This document shows, one piece after another, positions 53,162-63,152 of a stretch of DNA of 64,000 nt. Below the pieces are notes generated by a model. The model did no database searches and was not told the DNA's origin. It saw only the letters and a list, made by a program, of their open reading frames with translations. The position numbers and the translations under genes were made by a program. Positions within the stretch are counted from its first letter, which is position 1, and each line of letters opens with the position of its first letter. The stretch comes from DASXQK01 sp963724385 (GTDB lineage: Bacteria > Pseudomonadota > Alphaproteobacteria > Dongiales > Dongiaceae). The DNA is taken from assembly GCA_963724385.1 (NCBI GenBank), contig CAVRUJ010000001.1, positions 124,001 through 188,000 of the forward strand, given 5' to 3'.

Positions 53162-53857
53162 TCAGTCGGCGTGGTCAAGGGCGTAGCCGGCGGCGCGCAC
53201 GGTGCGGATCAAATCTTTTTCCACGTCGGCGTTGATCGCCTTGCGCAAACGCCGGATATGCACGTCCACCGTGCGCGGCTCGACATAGACATCGCGCCCC
53301 CAAACCATGTCGAGGAGCTGCTCGCGGCTGAACACGCGGCCCTGGTTCTCTAGGAGATGGCGCAGCAGGCGGAACTCCGTCGGCCCGAGATGCACTTCGC
53401 GCCCGTTGCGCCTGACCCTATGGGAGGCGAGGTCCATGACCAGGTCCTGGTACTGCAGCGTCTCGCCCTCGCGCTCGGGCCGGGCCCGGCGCAGCACGGC
53501 GCGCACGCGGGCGATGAGCTCGCTGGGCGAGAAGGGCTTGGTCACGTAGTCGTCGGCCCCGGCATCGAGCCCGCGCAGCTTGTCGCCTTCTTCCCCGCGG
53601 GCGGTCAGCATGACGATGGGCAGGCGCCGGGTCTCGGGCAGGCGCCGGAGCTGCCGGCAGACCTCGATGCCCGACATCAGCGGCAGCATCCAGTCGAGCA
53701 GGACCAGATCGGGCATCTGCTCGGCGATCTGGAGCATCGCTTCCTCGCCGTCGCGCGCCTCGGCGACGCGGAAACCCTCCCGTTCCAGGTTGTAGCGCAG
53801 CAGGGTGACGAGGGCCGCTTCGTCCTCGACGACCAGAATCAGCGGGGCCTGCTTCAT
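53162..53857 (-). CDS. phoB: Phosphate regulon response regulator PhoB
   Basis: A 231-residue response regulator. The receiver domain has the phospho-Asp in VLLDWMLP (about residue 56) and Lys in VTKPFSPSEL. The winged-helix effector ends RTVDVHIRRLRKAINA and IRTVRAAGYAL. The gene overlaps phoU by ATGA and stands last in phoU-phoB. It would bind Pho boxes such as the candidate at 54661-54681. Confidence 0.95.
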   Translation of the reverse strand: MKQAPLILVVEDEAALVTLLRYNLEREGFRVAEARDGEEAMLQIAEQMPDLVLLDWMLPLMSGIEVCRQLRRLPETRRLPIVMLTARGEEGDKLRGLDAGADDYVTKPFSPSELIARVRAVLRRARPEREGETLQYQDLVMDLASHRVRRNGREVHLGPTEFRLLRHLLENQGRVFSREQLLDMVWGRDVYVEPRTVDVHIRRLRKAINADVEKDLIRTVRAAGYALDHAD

Positions 53858-54576
53858 GCCTTGTCCTCCGGCGGATTGACCACGGCGAAACTGGTTCGGT
53901 CGCTCTTGGGGCGGGCTTCGGCGATGTCCTCGCCCCGGACCAGGAAGTGGACGATCTCGGCGATGTTGGTGGCGTGGTCGCCGATGCGCTCGATGTTCTT
54001 GGCGATGAACATCAGATGGGTGGAGGGACCGATGTTGCGCGGATCCTCCATCATGTAGGTGAGCATCTCGCGGAACAGGCTGTTGTACATGTCGTCGACA
54101 TCCTGGTCGCGCTTCCAGGCCGCCACCGCCTTGTCCGCGTCCTTGGCGCCGTAGGCGTCCAGCACGTCCTTGATGATCTGCTGCACCAGCCGGCCCATGC
54201 GGGCGATGCCGCCCACGGGCCGCATGGGCGGGCTCTGGGTCAGCGCGATGGCGCGCTTGGCGACGTTGGCCGCGTAGTCGCCGATGCGCTCGATGTCGCT
54301 GGAGATCTTGAGCGCGGCGACGATCTCACGCAGATCCTGGGCCATGGGCTGGCGCAAGGCCAGCATGCGGATGGTGTGGGTCGAAATCTGGCGCTCGAGA
54401 AGGTCGATCTTGGAATCGTCCTGGACCACCCGGCCCGCCTGCTCGGCGTCCCGCGCGACCAGCGCCTCGATCGCCAGATGGAGCTGCGCCTCGGCCAGCC
54501 CGCCCATCTGGGCCACCATTTGGCTCAGGCGATTGAGCTCTTCGTCGAAGCTCTTGACCGTATGCTCGATGGACAT
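53854..54576 (-). CDS. phoU: Phosphate signalling protein PhoU
   Basis: A 240-residue two-repeat helical bundle. Each repeat has the metal-binding E(D)xxxD pattern: SSDIERIGDYAANVAKRAI and AKNIERIGDHATNIAEIVH. It damps PhoR kinase activity together with the Pst transporter. In most relatives the gene sits at the end of pstSCAB-phoU-phoB; here no pst gene is present and the 151-bp gap to phoR holds a Pho-box-like site. Confidence 0.95.
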   Translation of the reverse strand: MSIEHTVKSFDEELNRLSQMVAQMGGLAEAQLHLAIEALVARDAEQAGRVVQDDSKIDLLERQISTHTIRMLALRQPMAQDLREIVAALKISSDIERIGDYAANVAKRAIALTQSPPMRPVGGIARMGRLVQQIIKDVLDAYGAKDADKAVAAWKRDQDVDDMYNSLFREMLTYMMEDPRNIGPSTHLMFIAKNIERIGDHATNIAEIVHFLVRGEDIAEARPKSDRTSFAVVNPPEDKA

Positions 54577-54660
54577 CCTGTCGCTCCTGACTGCTCCGCC
54601 GGCGGCCCAAGGACCCGGAAGTCAGTTCCTAGCGCCTGTTAGCGGGAAAATTACTACGGA

Positions 54661-54681
54661 TTTATGACAATATTATGACTA
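54661..54681 (-). promoter_or_regulatory. Candidate Pho box upstream of phoU
   Basis: On the minus strand it reads TAGTCATAATATTGTCATAA, two GTCATAA-type half-sites at an 11-bp period, as in the PhoB consensus. It lies 85 bp before the phoU start and is followed on the same strand by a TAATTT-like -10 after about nine bases. It would make phoU-phoB self-inducible. Confidence 0.65.
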
Positions 54682-54727
54682 TGCCAGATATAGGGCTGGT
54701 AAGTCTGCCAAGGCCCGGTATTGCGTT

Positions 54728-56152
54728 CTAGGCGGCCGTGCGCGCCCCGGCGGAGACCCGTTCGGCCACCGGGAGATAGACCGTGAATCGGCTGCCCTTG
54801 CCGAGCTCGCTGTCGATCTCCAAGGCGCCCCGGTGGCGGCTGACGATATGCTTGACGATGGCAAGCCCGAGGCCGGTGCCGCCAAGATCGCGGGACCGGG
54901 CGGTATCGACCCGATAGAAGCGCTCGGTCAGGCGCGGCAGATGCTCCTTGGGGATTCCCTCGCCCTGGTCGAGCACGCTGACGGCGACGGCGGGCCGGGC
55001 CGGGGTCATGGCCGCGGCCGGGGCGCAGGGCCTGGCCTCGATCGTGACCGGCATGCCGGCCTTGCCGTATTTGATCGCGTTGTCGATCAGGTTCTGGAAC
55101 AGCTGGACCAGCTCGTCGGCATCGCCCTGGACGGGTGGAAGTGCGGCCATGCCCGCGGGCAGCTCGATGCGCATGCTGCGGGCATCGGCCTTCATCGCCA
55201 GGCTGTCGGCCACGCTGGCCAGGATCTCGTCGAGGCGCGCGATGCCGGTGGGCACGCTGTGCTCGTTCAGCTCGATGCGCGAGAGCGACAGAAGATCGGC
55301 GACGAGCCGGGCCATGCGTCCGGCCTGTTCTTGCATGATGCCGAGGAAGCGGCCCCGGGCCTGGGCATCGTCCTTGGCCGCGCCCCGCAATGTCTCGATG
55401 AAGCCCACCAGGGTCGAGAGCGGCGTGCGCATCTCATGGCTGGCGTTGGCGACGAAGTCGGCCCGGAGCCGGTCGGCCCGGACCATCTTGGTCACGTCCT
55501 GGAACAGCAGCAGGGTCAAGGCCGTCTCGCCGGCCGCGACGGGAAGCGGCAGGACATGGGCGGCGAAGTGGCGCTCCACCGGCACGGGCATGGTGAACTC
55601 GACCGTCTCGGCCGGATCGCCCACCAGAATCCGGTCCATGGCCTCCAAGAGCTCCGGTTGGCGCAGCACGCCCACGATGTCGCGACCCTGGAGCGGCCCG
55701 CCGTAGAGCGCCTCGGCCGCGGGGTTGGCGAGCCTGAGACGCATCTCGCTGTTCACCACCAGGAGCGGGTCGGGTAACTGGGCGAGGATGCGTTCGGCCA
55801 GCGCCGCATGGACGGCCAGCGACTGCTCTCGCTCGCGCAAGACGCCGAGCGCGCCCACCAGCGCCGGCGCCAGCGTGAGGTCCAGGGCGAGGGGGCTCGG
55901 CTGCGGCGGGGGTGCCGTGTCCCCCGCGGCGATCGCCCGAGCGTAGGCGCCCAGTGCGCTCAGATGCCGGAGATGACCGAACAGCAGCCAGGCAAGGCCG
56001 GCCAGCATGACGGCGAGCGCGACCAAGCCGGCTGCGGGCGCGAGGCCGGCGAAGGCGATGAGGCCCAAGAGGGCCGCCGCCCCCGGCAGCGCGGCCAGCG
56101 CCAGCGCCCCAAGCAGGCGCCGGGTCGGTGGCATGGGAGGGCGAGACGCCAT
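54728..56152 (-). CDS. phoR: Phosphate regulon sensor kinase PhoR
   Basis: A 474-residue kinase. Two N-terminal helices (about residues 9-60) anchor it, a PAS domain follows (DPLLVVNSEMRLRLANPAAE), then the H-box ANASHEMRTPLSTLVGF with intact His. The ATPase domain shows NLIDNAIKYGKAG, DQGEGIPKEHL and GGTGLGLAIVKHIV. It is cotranscribed in sense with phoU-phoB but separated by 151 bp, where pstSCAB would normally lie. A MITE-like element ends 35 bp upstream of its start. Confidence 0.92.
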   Translation of the reverse strand: MASRPPMPPTRRLLGALALAALPGAAALLGLIAFAGLAPAAGLVALAVMLAGLAWLLFGHLRHLSALGAYARAIAAGDTAPPPQPSPLALDLTLAPALVGALGVLREREQSLAVHAALAERILAQLPDPLLVVNSEMRLRLANPAAEALYGGPLQGRDIVGVLRQPELLEAMDRILVGDPAETVEFTMPVPVERHFAAHVLPLPVAAGETALTLLLFQDVTKMVRADRLRADFVANASHEMRTPLSTLVGFIETLRGAAKDDAQARGRFLGIMQEQAGRMARLVADLLSLSRIELNEHSVPTGIARLDEILASVADSLAMKADARSMRIELPAGMAALPPVQGDADELVQLFQNLIDNAIKYGKAGMPVTIEARPCAPAAAMTPARPAVAVSVLDQGEGIPKEHLPRLTERFYRVDTARSRDLGGTGLGLAIVKHIVSRHRGALEIDSELGKGSRFTVYLPVAERVSAGARTAA

Positions 56153-56186
56153 CGCCGGTCAGTCCGTCGTCGAACACGCGAACATG

Positions 56187-56569
56187 TAGCCCGAGTTTCT
56201 CATAAGGATCGCGATGGCGCCGAGGCGAATTTGGCGGCAGGCTAGGAAGGCGGCGAAGCCCGATGCCTGCGCATCGGGCGAGCCGGCTGACGACGTCCTG
56301 TCGGCAAATTCGCCCGGCCCTTCGGGTTGCCGCGCGCGGCGCGCCCACCGGTGGCTCGATGCCGAGGGACCGCTTGGTCCCTCGGCTGAATCGATCCACC
56401 CCTGGAACGGAGAGCGGTCCGATTCACCCGACGCTTCGAAGAGAAGCGTCGGGATCGGACCGCGCAGCGGGCCTCGCCGATGGATGAACATCGCCTTCGG
56501 CCCGCTTCCTAGTGGATCACCTCCGTGCGCGAGCAACGACATCGCGATCCTTATGAGAAATTCGGGCTA
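56187..56569. mobile_element. 383-bp MITE-like element with 30-bp terminal inverted repeats
   Basis: The ends 56187-56216 (TAGCCCGAGTTTCTCATAAG onward) and 56540-56569 are inverted repeats with 29 of 30 bases alike. Counting TA as part of the ends leaves TA dinucleotides at both borders, as for elements with TA target sites. Several hairpins lie inside, for example GCCGAGGGACC/GGTCCCTCGGC and CGACGCTTC/GAAGCGTCG. No transposase or coding frame is recognised. It occupies most of the phoR-maeB gap; nothing else is seen in 56570-56707. Confidence 0.72.
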
Positions 56570-56707
56570 GCCAATCTATAGTCGATCAGCCCCCTATCGC
56601 GCGACGGTGGAATTGCGGCAGTAACGTGACGCCTTGGCTAAATTTCTTGGCGCTTGCTGGTCATGACTCACCGGCGCGACGACTGGACGGGCGGCCTCCC
56701 CAAGGAC

Positions 56708-58975
56708 CTAGGCCGCCGCGCCGAGAGCGGCGAGGGCGGCAGCGGTGACGATCTCGGTGACCGTGGCGCCCATCTGGACGATCTGGGCCGAATGGGCGAG
56801 CCCGCAGAGCACGGGGCCGATCACCGTGCCGCCGCCCAGCTGCTGCAAGAGCTTGGAGGAGATGGCGGCGCTATGGAGTGCGGGCATCAGCAGCACGTTG
56901 GCCGGCGCCGTCAGCCGGCAGAAGGGATAGACCTGGCGCATCAGCTCGAAATCGAGCGCGACGTTGGGCTGCATCTCGCCGTCATATTCGAAATCCACCT
57001 GCCGGCAGTCGAGCAGGCGCACCGCCTCGCGCACCCGCTCCATCCGCTCCATGGGCGGATTGCCGAAATTGGAGAAGGAGAGGAGGGCGACCCTGGGTTC
57101 GTGACCCAGCAGGCGCGCCATGGCGGCGGCCTGCACGGCGATGCCGGCCAGCTCCTCGGCCGTCGGCAGCTCATGGACGGCGGTGTCGGCCAGCAGCACC
57201 GTGCGCCCTCGCGCGATGACGACCGATAGCCCGAACAGGATCGCGCCCTCGACCGGATCGATCACCCGACGGATCTCGTCCAGCGTGTCGGCGAAGCTTC
57301 GGGTCACGCCCGTCACCATGGCGTCGGCATCGCCCTCGGACACCATGCAGGCGGCGAAGACGTTGCGGTCCTGGTTCACCATGCGCTGGCAGTCGCGGCG
57401 CAGCGCCCCCCGGCGCTGCAGGCGGTGATAGAGGGCCTCGGTGTAATGGGGGTTGCGATTGGAAAGCCTGGCGTTGGTGATCTCCAGGCCGTTGGCGTCG
57501 CCCAGGCCCGCCTGCTTCATCGTCGCCAGGATGCGCTCCTCGCGCCCGACCAGCACCGGCGCGCCGTAGCCGGCGTGATGGAAGGCGACGGCGGCGCGGA
57601 TCACCTTCTCCTCCTCGCCCTCGGCGAAGACGACCCGGCGCGGGTTGTTGCGCACCCGCTCCAGGATCAAGGCGAGGCTCGCCGCCGTCGGGTCGAGGCG
57701 GGCCGACAGCTCGGCCTTGTAGCCGTCCATATCCAGGATCGGGCGTCTCGCGACGCCGCTTTCCATCGCCGCCTTGGCGACCGCGGTGGGCAGGGCGCAG
57801 ATGAGCCGCGGGTCGAAGGGCACCGGGATGATGTAGTCCGGCCCGTAGCGCAGCCTTCGCCCGGCATAGGCGGCGTCCACCTCGTCGGGCACGTCGTCGC
57901 GCGCGAGCCCGGCCAGCGCATGGGCGGCCGCGATCTTCATCTGCTCGTTGATGGTGGAGGCGCGCACGTCGAGCGCGCCGCGGAAGATGTAGGGGAAGCC
58001 CAGCACGTTGTTGACCTGGTTCGGATAGTCCGACCGGCCCGTGGCCACGATGGCGTCCTTGCGCACCGCGCGCACTTCCTCCGGCGTGATCTCCGGATCG
58101 GGGTTGGCGAGCGCGAAGATGATCGGTTTCGCCGCCATGCTCGCGACCATGGCCTGGCTCATCGCCCCCTTGGCCGAGAGGCCGAAGAAGACATCGGCAT
58201 CCTTCAGGGCTTCGGCCAGGTTGCGCGCCTTGGTGCGCGCCGCATGGGCCGACTTCCATTGGTTCATGCCCTCGGTCCGGCCCTGATAGATGACGCCCTT
58301 GGTATCGACCAGGATGCAGCTGTCCTGGGGCAGGCCCATGGTCTTGATCAGCTCGACGCAGGCGATGGCGGCGGCCCCGGCGCCGTTGACCACCATCTTG
58401 ACGTCCTTGAGGTGCCGGCCCGTCAGGTCGAGGGCATTGATGAGGCCGGCGGCGGCGATGATCGCGGTGCCGTGCTGGTCGTCGTGGAAGACGGGGATGT
58501 CCAGGAGTTCGCGCAGGCGCTGCTCGATGATGAAACATTCCGGCGCCTTGATGTCCTCGAGATTGATGCCCCCGAAACTTGGGCCGAGGTAGCGCACGCA
58601 ATTGACGAACTCGTCGACGTCCCGGGTGTTGATCTCCAGATCGATGGAATCGATGTCGGCGAAGCGCTTGAACAGCACCGCCTTGCCTTCCATCACCGGC
58701 TTGGAGGCGATCGCGCCGAGATCGCCGAGACCCAGCACCGCGGTGCCGTTGGAGATCACCGCCACCAGGTTTCCCTTGGCCGTGTAGTCGTAGGCGAGGT
58801 CGGGATTCTTGGCGATGCGCAGGCAAGGGACCGCCACGCCCGGCGAATAGGCGAGCGACAGGTCGCGCTGGGTCATCAGCGGCTTGGTCGCCCGGATTTC
58901 CAGCTTCCCCGGCCGGCCTTGGGAATGGAACAGCAGGGCTTCCTGCTCGGTGATGCTGGCGTGCGAATCGTCCAT
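56708..58975 (-). CDS. maeB: NADP-dependent malic enzyme with phosphotransacetylase-like domain
   Basis: A 755-residue enzyme. ATG 58975 has GAGGGG six bases upstream; the frame extends to 59020. The first 430 residues form the malic enzyme part (YSPGVAVPCLRIAKNPDLAY, IPVFHDDQHGTAIIAAAGLI, the Rossmann motif VNGAGAAAIACVEL). The last 320 form a phosphate acetyltransferase-like domain (RRVVFAEGEEEKVIRAAVAF, TRSFADTLDEIRRVID), typical of the long MaeB/Tme type, where it regulates rather than catalyses. It makes pyruvate and NADPH from malate. Confidence 0.95.
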   Translation of the reverse strand: MDDSHASITEQEALLFHSQGRPGKLEIRATKPLMTQRDLSLAYSPGVAVPCLRIAKNPDLAYDYTAKGNLVAVISNGTAVLGLGDLGAIASKPVMEGKAVLFKRFADIDSIDLEINTRDVDEFVNCVRYLGPSFGGINLEDIKAPECFIIEQRLRELLDIPVFHDDQHGTAIIAAAGLINALDLTGRHLKDVKMVVNGAGAAAIACVELIKTMGLPQDSCILVDTKGVIYQGRTEGMNQWKSAHAARTKARNLAEALKDADVFFGLSAKGAMSQAMVASMAAKPIIFALANPDPEITPEEVRAVRKDAIVATGRSDYPNQVNNVLGFPYIFRGALDVRASTINEQMKIAAAHALAGLARDDVPDEVDAAYAGRRLRYGPDYIIPVPFDPRLICALPTAVAKAAMESGVARRPILDMDGYKAELSARLDPTAASLALILERVRNNPRRVVFAEGEEEKVIRAAVAFHHAGYGAPVLVGREERILATMKQAGLGDANGLEITNARLSNRNPHYTEALYHRLQRRGALRRDCQRMVNQDRNVFAACMVSEGDADAMVTGVTRSFADTLDEIRRVIDPVEGAILFGLSVVIARGRTVLLADTAVHELPTAEELAGIAVQAAAMARLLGHEPRVALLSFSNFGNPPMERMERVREAVRLLDCRQVDFEYDGEMQPNVALDFELMRQVYPFCRLTAPANVLLMPALHSAAISSKLLQQLGGGTVIGPVLCGLAHSAQIVQMGATVTEIVTAAALAALGAAA

Positions 58976-59049
58976 CGAACCCCTCGGTCCTTGTTTCCTC
59001 CCGACTTCAAAGGCTTGCATGAATTGCCGGGGAAAGGAATAGGCCGGCC

Positions 59050-61708
59050 ATGCTACTGTCCCGCGCCATGTCGCAACGCCAGCCTGCCCCCGGCGACGCC
59101 TCGCCGGTGATGGCGCAATACCTCGCCGTCAAGCGCGCCCATCCGGACCACCTGTTGTTCTACCGGATGGGCGATTTCTACGAACTCTTCTTCGAGGACG
59201 CGGTCAAGGCCGCGGCCGCCCTCGCCATCGCGCTCACCAAGCGCGGCAAGCATGAGGGCGGGGACATCCCGATGTGCGGCGTACCAGTCCACGCCGCCGA
59301 GGGCTATCTCGCCAAGCTGATCCGCCACGGTTTCAAGGTCGCCGTCTGCGAGCAGATGGAAGACCCGGCCGAAGCGCGCAAACGCGGCTCCAAGGCGGTG
59401 CTGAAGCGCGAGGTCGTGCGCATCGTCACCCCCGGCACCTTGACCGAGGACAGCCTGCTCGATGCCCGCAGCCACAATTTCCTCGCCGCGGTCGCCGAGG
59501 CGGGCGAGGGCCTCGGCCTCGCCTCGGTCGATATCTCGACCGGCGATTTCGCCGTCCAGGCGCTGGTTCCGGCCGATCTCGCCGCGGCTCTCGCCCGGCT
59601 TTCGCCCAGCGAAATCCTGATCCCGGACCGGTGGCTCACCCGAGCCGACATCGCGCCGGCCTTGGCCGACTGGAAGAAGCTCATCTCGCCGCTACCCCAG
59701 GCGCGGTTCGACAGCGAGGCCGGGCGCCGGCGCCTGGAAGCCGCTTTCGCCGTCAAGGCGCTGGAAGGCTTCGGCAGCTTCGAACGGGCCGAGATCGCGG
59801 CGGCGGGCGCGCTGGTCGACTATCTCCAGGCGACCCAGTTGGGCCGCATGCCCCGCCTGAAGCCGCCCAGGCGCATCTCCGCCGGCTCAGCCATGGAAAT
59901 CGACCCGGCCACGCGGCGCAATCTTGAGCTGACGGAGAGCCTCTCGGGCGAGCGCGGCCAGTCGCTGTTGGGCTGCATCGATCGGACGGTCACGGCGGCT
60001 GGCGCCCGGCTGCTGGCCCTTTGGCTCGGAGCCCCGCTCACCGACCCCGCGGCGATCGGCCGCAGGCTCGACATGGTCGAATCGCTTCATGCCGAGGGGC
60101 GGCTCCGCGCGGACCTGCGCGGCGTTCTCGCCCGCGCGCCCGACATCGAGCGCGCGCTGTCGCGCCTGCTGCTCGGCCGCGGCGGCCCGCGGGATCTGGC
60201 GGCTTTGGGCCAGGGCCTCGCCGCGGCTGGAGCCCTCAAACAGATGATGGCGGAGAAGCCCGAGCTGCCGGAGGGCCTGAAGGAAGCGGTGGTCGGGCTG
60301 GGCGACCACGCAACGCTGGTGGCCGAACTCGCCCGGGCGCTCGGCCCCGAGCTTCCGGTCGCCGCCCGGGACGGCGGTTTCATCGCCTCGGGCTATCGCG
60401 GGGAGCTCGACGAGCTGCGGGCGCTGCGCGACGAGAGCCGGCGCCTGGTGCTGGATCTCGAGACCCGCTACCGCGGCGAAACCGGGATCGCCTCCCTCAA
60501 GATCCGCCACAACAACCTGCTGGGCTATTACCTCGAGACCACTTCGGCCCATCTGGAGAAGCTGACGCGCGGGGGCGGCTTCATCCATCGCCAGACCATG
60601 GCCAATGCGGCGCGCTTCACCACCGTTGAATTGTCCGAGCTCGAACAGCGCATCGCGAGCGCGGCCGACAAGGCGCTCGCCCTCGAGCTCGAAGCTTTTC
60701 GCCGAGTTGGTTGCGGCCGCCGGCGCCGAATCCGAATCGATCGCGGCGGCAGCGGCGGCCATGGCCCTCATCGACGTCGCCGCGGCTCTCGCCCTCAAGG
60801 CCGAGGAGGCCGGCTATTGCCGGCCGGCCGTGGAGGACGGGGTCGAATTCCGGATCGAGGCGGGCCGTCATCCCGTGGTGGAAGCCGCACTCGCCGCCCG
60901 CCAGGCCAGCGGCTTCGTCGCCAATGATTGCGATCTCGGCGAAGAGCAGCGGCTTTGGCTGGTGACCGGGCCCAACATGGCCGGCAAATCCACCTTCCTG
61001 CGCCAGAACGCGCTCATCGCCATCCTGGCCCAGGTCGGCTCCTTCGTGCCGGCAAGCGCGGCGCGCATCGGCGTCGTCGATCGCCTGTTCAGCCGGGTGG
61101 GGGCCGCCGACGATCTCGCCCGGGGCCGCTCCACCTTCATGGTGGAGATGGTGGAGACGGCGGCGATCCTGAACCAGGCAGGGCCCCGCGCCCTGGTGAT
61201 CCTGGACGAGATCGGCCGGGGCACGGCGACCTTCGACGGGCTCTCCATCGCCTGGGCGACGCTCGAACATCTCCACGAGGTCAACCGGTGCCGGGCCCTC
61301 TTCGCCACCCACTACCACGAGCTGGTGGCGCTGGCCGCCCGCCTGCCGGCGCTCTCGCCCCACGCCATGCGCGTGAAGGAGTGGCAGAACGAGGTCGTGT
61401 TCCTGCACGAAGTGGCGCCCGGCGCCGCCGACCGCAGTTACGGCATCCATGTGGCCAGGCTCGCCGGCCTGCCCGATGCCGTGATCTCGCGGGCCGAAGA
61501 AGTGCTGGCGACCCTGGAGAAGGGCGAGCAGGCGAGCGCGCTCACCGGCCTGGCCGAAGACCTGCCGCTGTTCGCCGCGCGCCCGTCGGGGCCGAGGAAC
61601 TCGCCGGTGGAAGAGGCGCTCAACAACCTCGATCCCGACCGCCTCTCGCCGCGCGAGGCATTGGAGGAACTTTACCGCCTGCGCCGGATCGCCCGCGGGG
61701 AAGAATAA
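59050..61708 (+). pseudogene. mutS: DNA mismatch repair protein MutS, one-base frameshift
   Basis: ATG 59050 opens an 885-residue MutS if one base is removed near 60691-60694. The first frame reads the mismatch-recognition motif FYRMGDFYELFFEDA, connector, core and clamp domains, to ALALELE. The ATPase domain then continues in the next frame from LFAELVAAA, with GPNMAGKST, DLARGRSTFMVEMVET, VILDEIGRGTATFDG and ATHYHELVA all intact. Without correction the first frame ends at 60927, before the ATPase. It is either a mutator lesion or a sequencing error. mutS near glnD is a common alphaproteobacterial order. Confidence 0.88.
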
Positions 61709-61752
61709 CCCCGCTTTGCCTTATCGCGCCCGCCCGGCTATACCGGCGCGCC

Positions 61753-62922
61753 ATGAAATTCTCCCATCTGACCGAGCGGATCGCGGGCGAGGGTGCGGGC
61801 GCCTGGGCCGTGCATTTCGAGGCGATGAAGCGCAGGCGCCGCGGCGAGAACGTCATCGTGCTCTCGGTCGGCGAGCCCAACTTCGACACGCCGCCGGCCA
61901 TCGTCGCCGCGGCCAAATCCTCCCTCGACAACGGCCGCACCCATTACACCGACATCGTCGGCGACCCGCCCTTGCGCGCCGCCATCGCCCGGCGCCATGG
62001 CCGGCTGACCGGCCAGGCGGTGGGGCCGGAGAACGTCGTGGTCGTGGCCGGCGCCCAATGCGCCCTGTTCTCGGCGATGCTGTGCCTGCTGGACCCGGGC
62101 GACGAGATCATCGTGCCTGAGCCCATGTACGTGACCTACGAAGCCGTGGTCGGCGCGACCGGCGCCACCATGCGCCGCGTCGGGCTTGATGCCGCCGGCG
62201 GCTTCCGCCTGAAGGCCGCCGACATCGCCGCCGCCATCGGCCCCAGGACCCGCGCGGTGCTGATCAACAGCCCCAACAATCCCACCGGCGCCATGATCCG
62301 GCGCGCCGAGATGGAGGCGCTCGCCGAGCTTTGCCGGCGCCACGATCTCTGGCTCATCTCGGACGAGGTCTACGGCTCGCTCGTCTTCGAGGGGGAGCAT
62401 GTAAGCCCGGGTGGGTTCCCGGCCATGGCCGAGCGCACGGTGACCGTGGACAGCCTCTCGAAATCCCACGCCATGACCGGCTGGCGTCTCGGCTGGGCGG
62501 TGGGGCCGCAGGCCCTCATGAGCCATATGGCCCATCTGGCGCTTTGCATGCTCTATGGCTCGCCCGGCTTCGTGCAGGACGCGGCACTCGTCGCCATCGA
62601 GCAGGACCTGCCCGAGGTCGCGACGATGCGCGAAGCCCTGAGGCACCGGCGCGACCGGCTGCATCGCCAGCTCTCCCAGGTGCCCAATCTCAGCGTGCCG
62701 CTGCCCGAGGCCGGCATGTTCCTGCTGGCCGACGTGAGCCGCACGGGCAGGAGCGCCCGCGACTTCGCCTTCGGCCTGCTGGAAGCGGAGGCTGTCTCCG
62801 TTCTGCCCGGCGCCGCCTTCGGCCCCCAGCTCGCCAACTACGTGCGCATCAACCTGGGCGCCCCCGACGAGGAACTGGAAAAGGCTGGCCGGCGCATCGC
62901 CGCTTACGCGGGAACCTTGTAG
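61753..62922 (+). CDS. Class I/II PLP aminotransferase, AspC-like
   Basis: A 389-residue fold-type I aminotransferase from ATG 61753, 44 bp after mutS. VLSVGEPNFDTPPAIVAAAK, HYTDIVGDPPLRAAIARR, NSPNNPTGAMI and the PLP Lys in SLSKSHAMTGWRLGW are seen. The C-terminal Arg of the substrate carboxylate site is in NYVRINLGAP. Branch specificity (aspartate, aromatic or arginine:pyruvate) cannot be read. It starts ahead of a run of palindromic repeats. Confidence 0.88.
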   Translation: MKFSHLTERIAGEGAGAWAVHFEAMKRRRRGENVIVLSVGEPNFDTPPAIVAAAKSSLDNGRTHYTDIVGDPPLRAAIARRHGRLTGQAVGPENVVVVAGAQCALFSAMLCLLDPGDEIIVPEPMYVTYEAVVGATGATMRRVGLDAAGGFRLKAADIAAAIGPRTRAVLINSPNNPTGAMIRRAEMEALAELCRRHDLWLISDEVYGSLVFEGEHVSPGGFPAMAERTVTVDSLSKSHAMTGWRLGWAVGPQALMSHMAHLALCMLYGSPGFVQDAALVAIEQDLPEVATMREALRHRRDRLHRQLSQVPNLSVPLPEAGMFLLADVSRTGRSARDFAFGLLEAEAVSVLPGAAFGPQLANYVRINLGAPDEELEKAGRRIAAYAGTL

Positions 62923-62951
62923 GCGGGCTCATCACCCGCATTCACGGCATC

Positions 62952-63033
62952 GTCATTCCCGTGCGAAAGGGAGTCCAGGGCGGCATGGAGCTCATCTGTA
63001 GTCTGGACCCCCGCTTTCGCGGGGGCGACGATT
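62952..63033. repeat. REP-like unit, CCCGCTTTCGCGGG type, second copy
   Basis: CGTCATTCCCGTGCGAAAGG opens the unit and CCCCCGCTTTCGCGGGGG with GCGACGA closes it, as at 9439-9500. The left hairpin is decayed; the right one is perfect. It sits between convergent genes. Confidence 0.82.
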
Positions 63034-63079
63034 AGGGTGATTGCACGATCGAATTCCACTCCAGCGCCCGCGTCTCTTC

Positions 63080-63140
63080 GTCATTCCCGCGTAAGCGGGA
63101 ATCCAGGGTGGCAAGAATTCCATCTGCCATCTGGACCACC
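63080..63140. repeat. REP-like unit, degenerate third copy
   Basis: TTCCCGCGTAAGCGGGAA (63084-63101) keeps the left hairpin of the unit, while the right part is reduced to TCTGGACC. It lies 13 bp from the end of the minus-strand lipoprotein gene. Confidence 0.72.
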
Positions 63141-63152
63141 TAAGCCGTCCGT

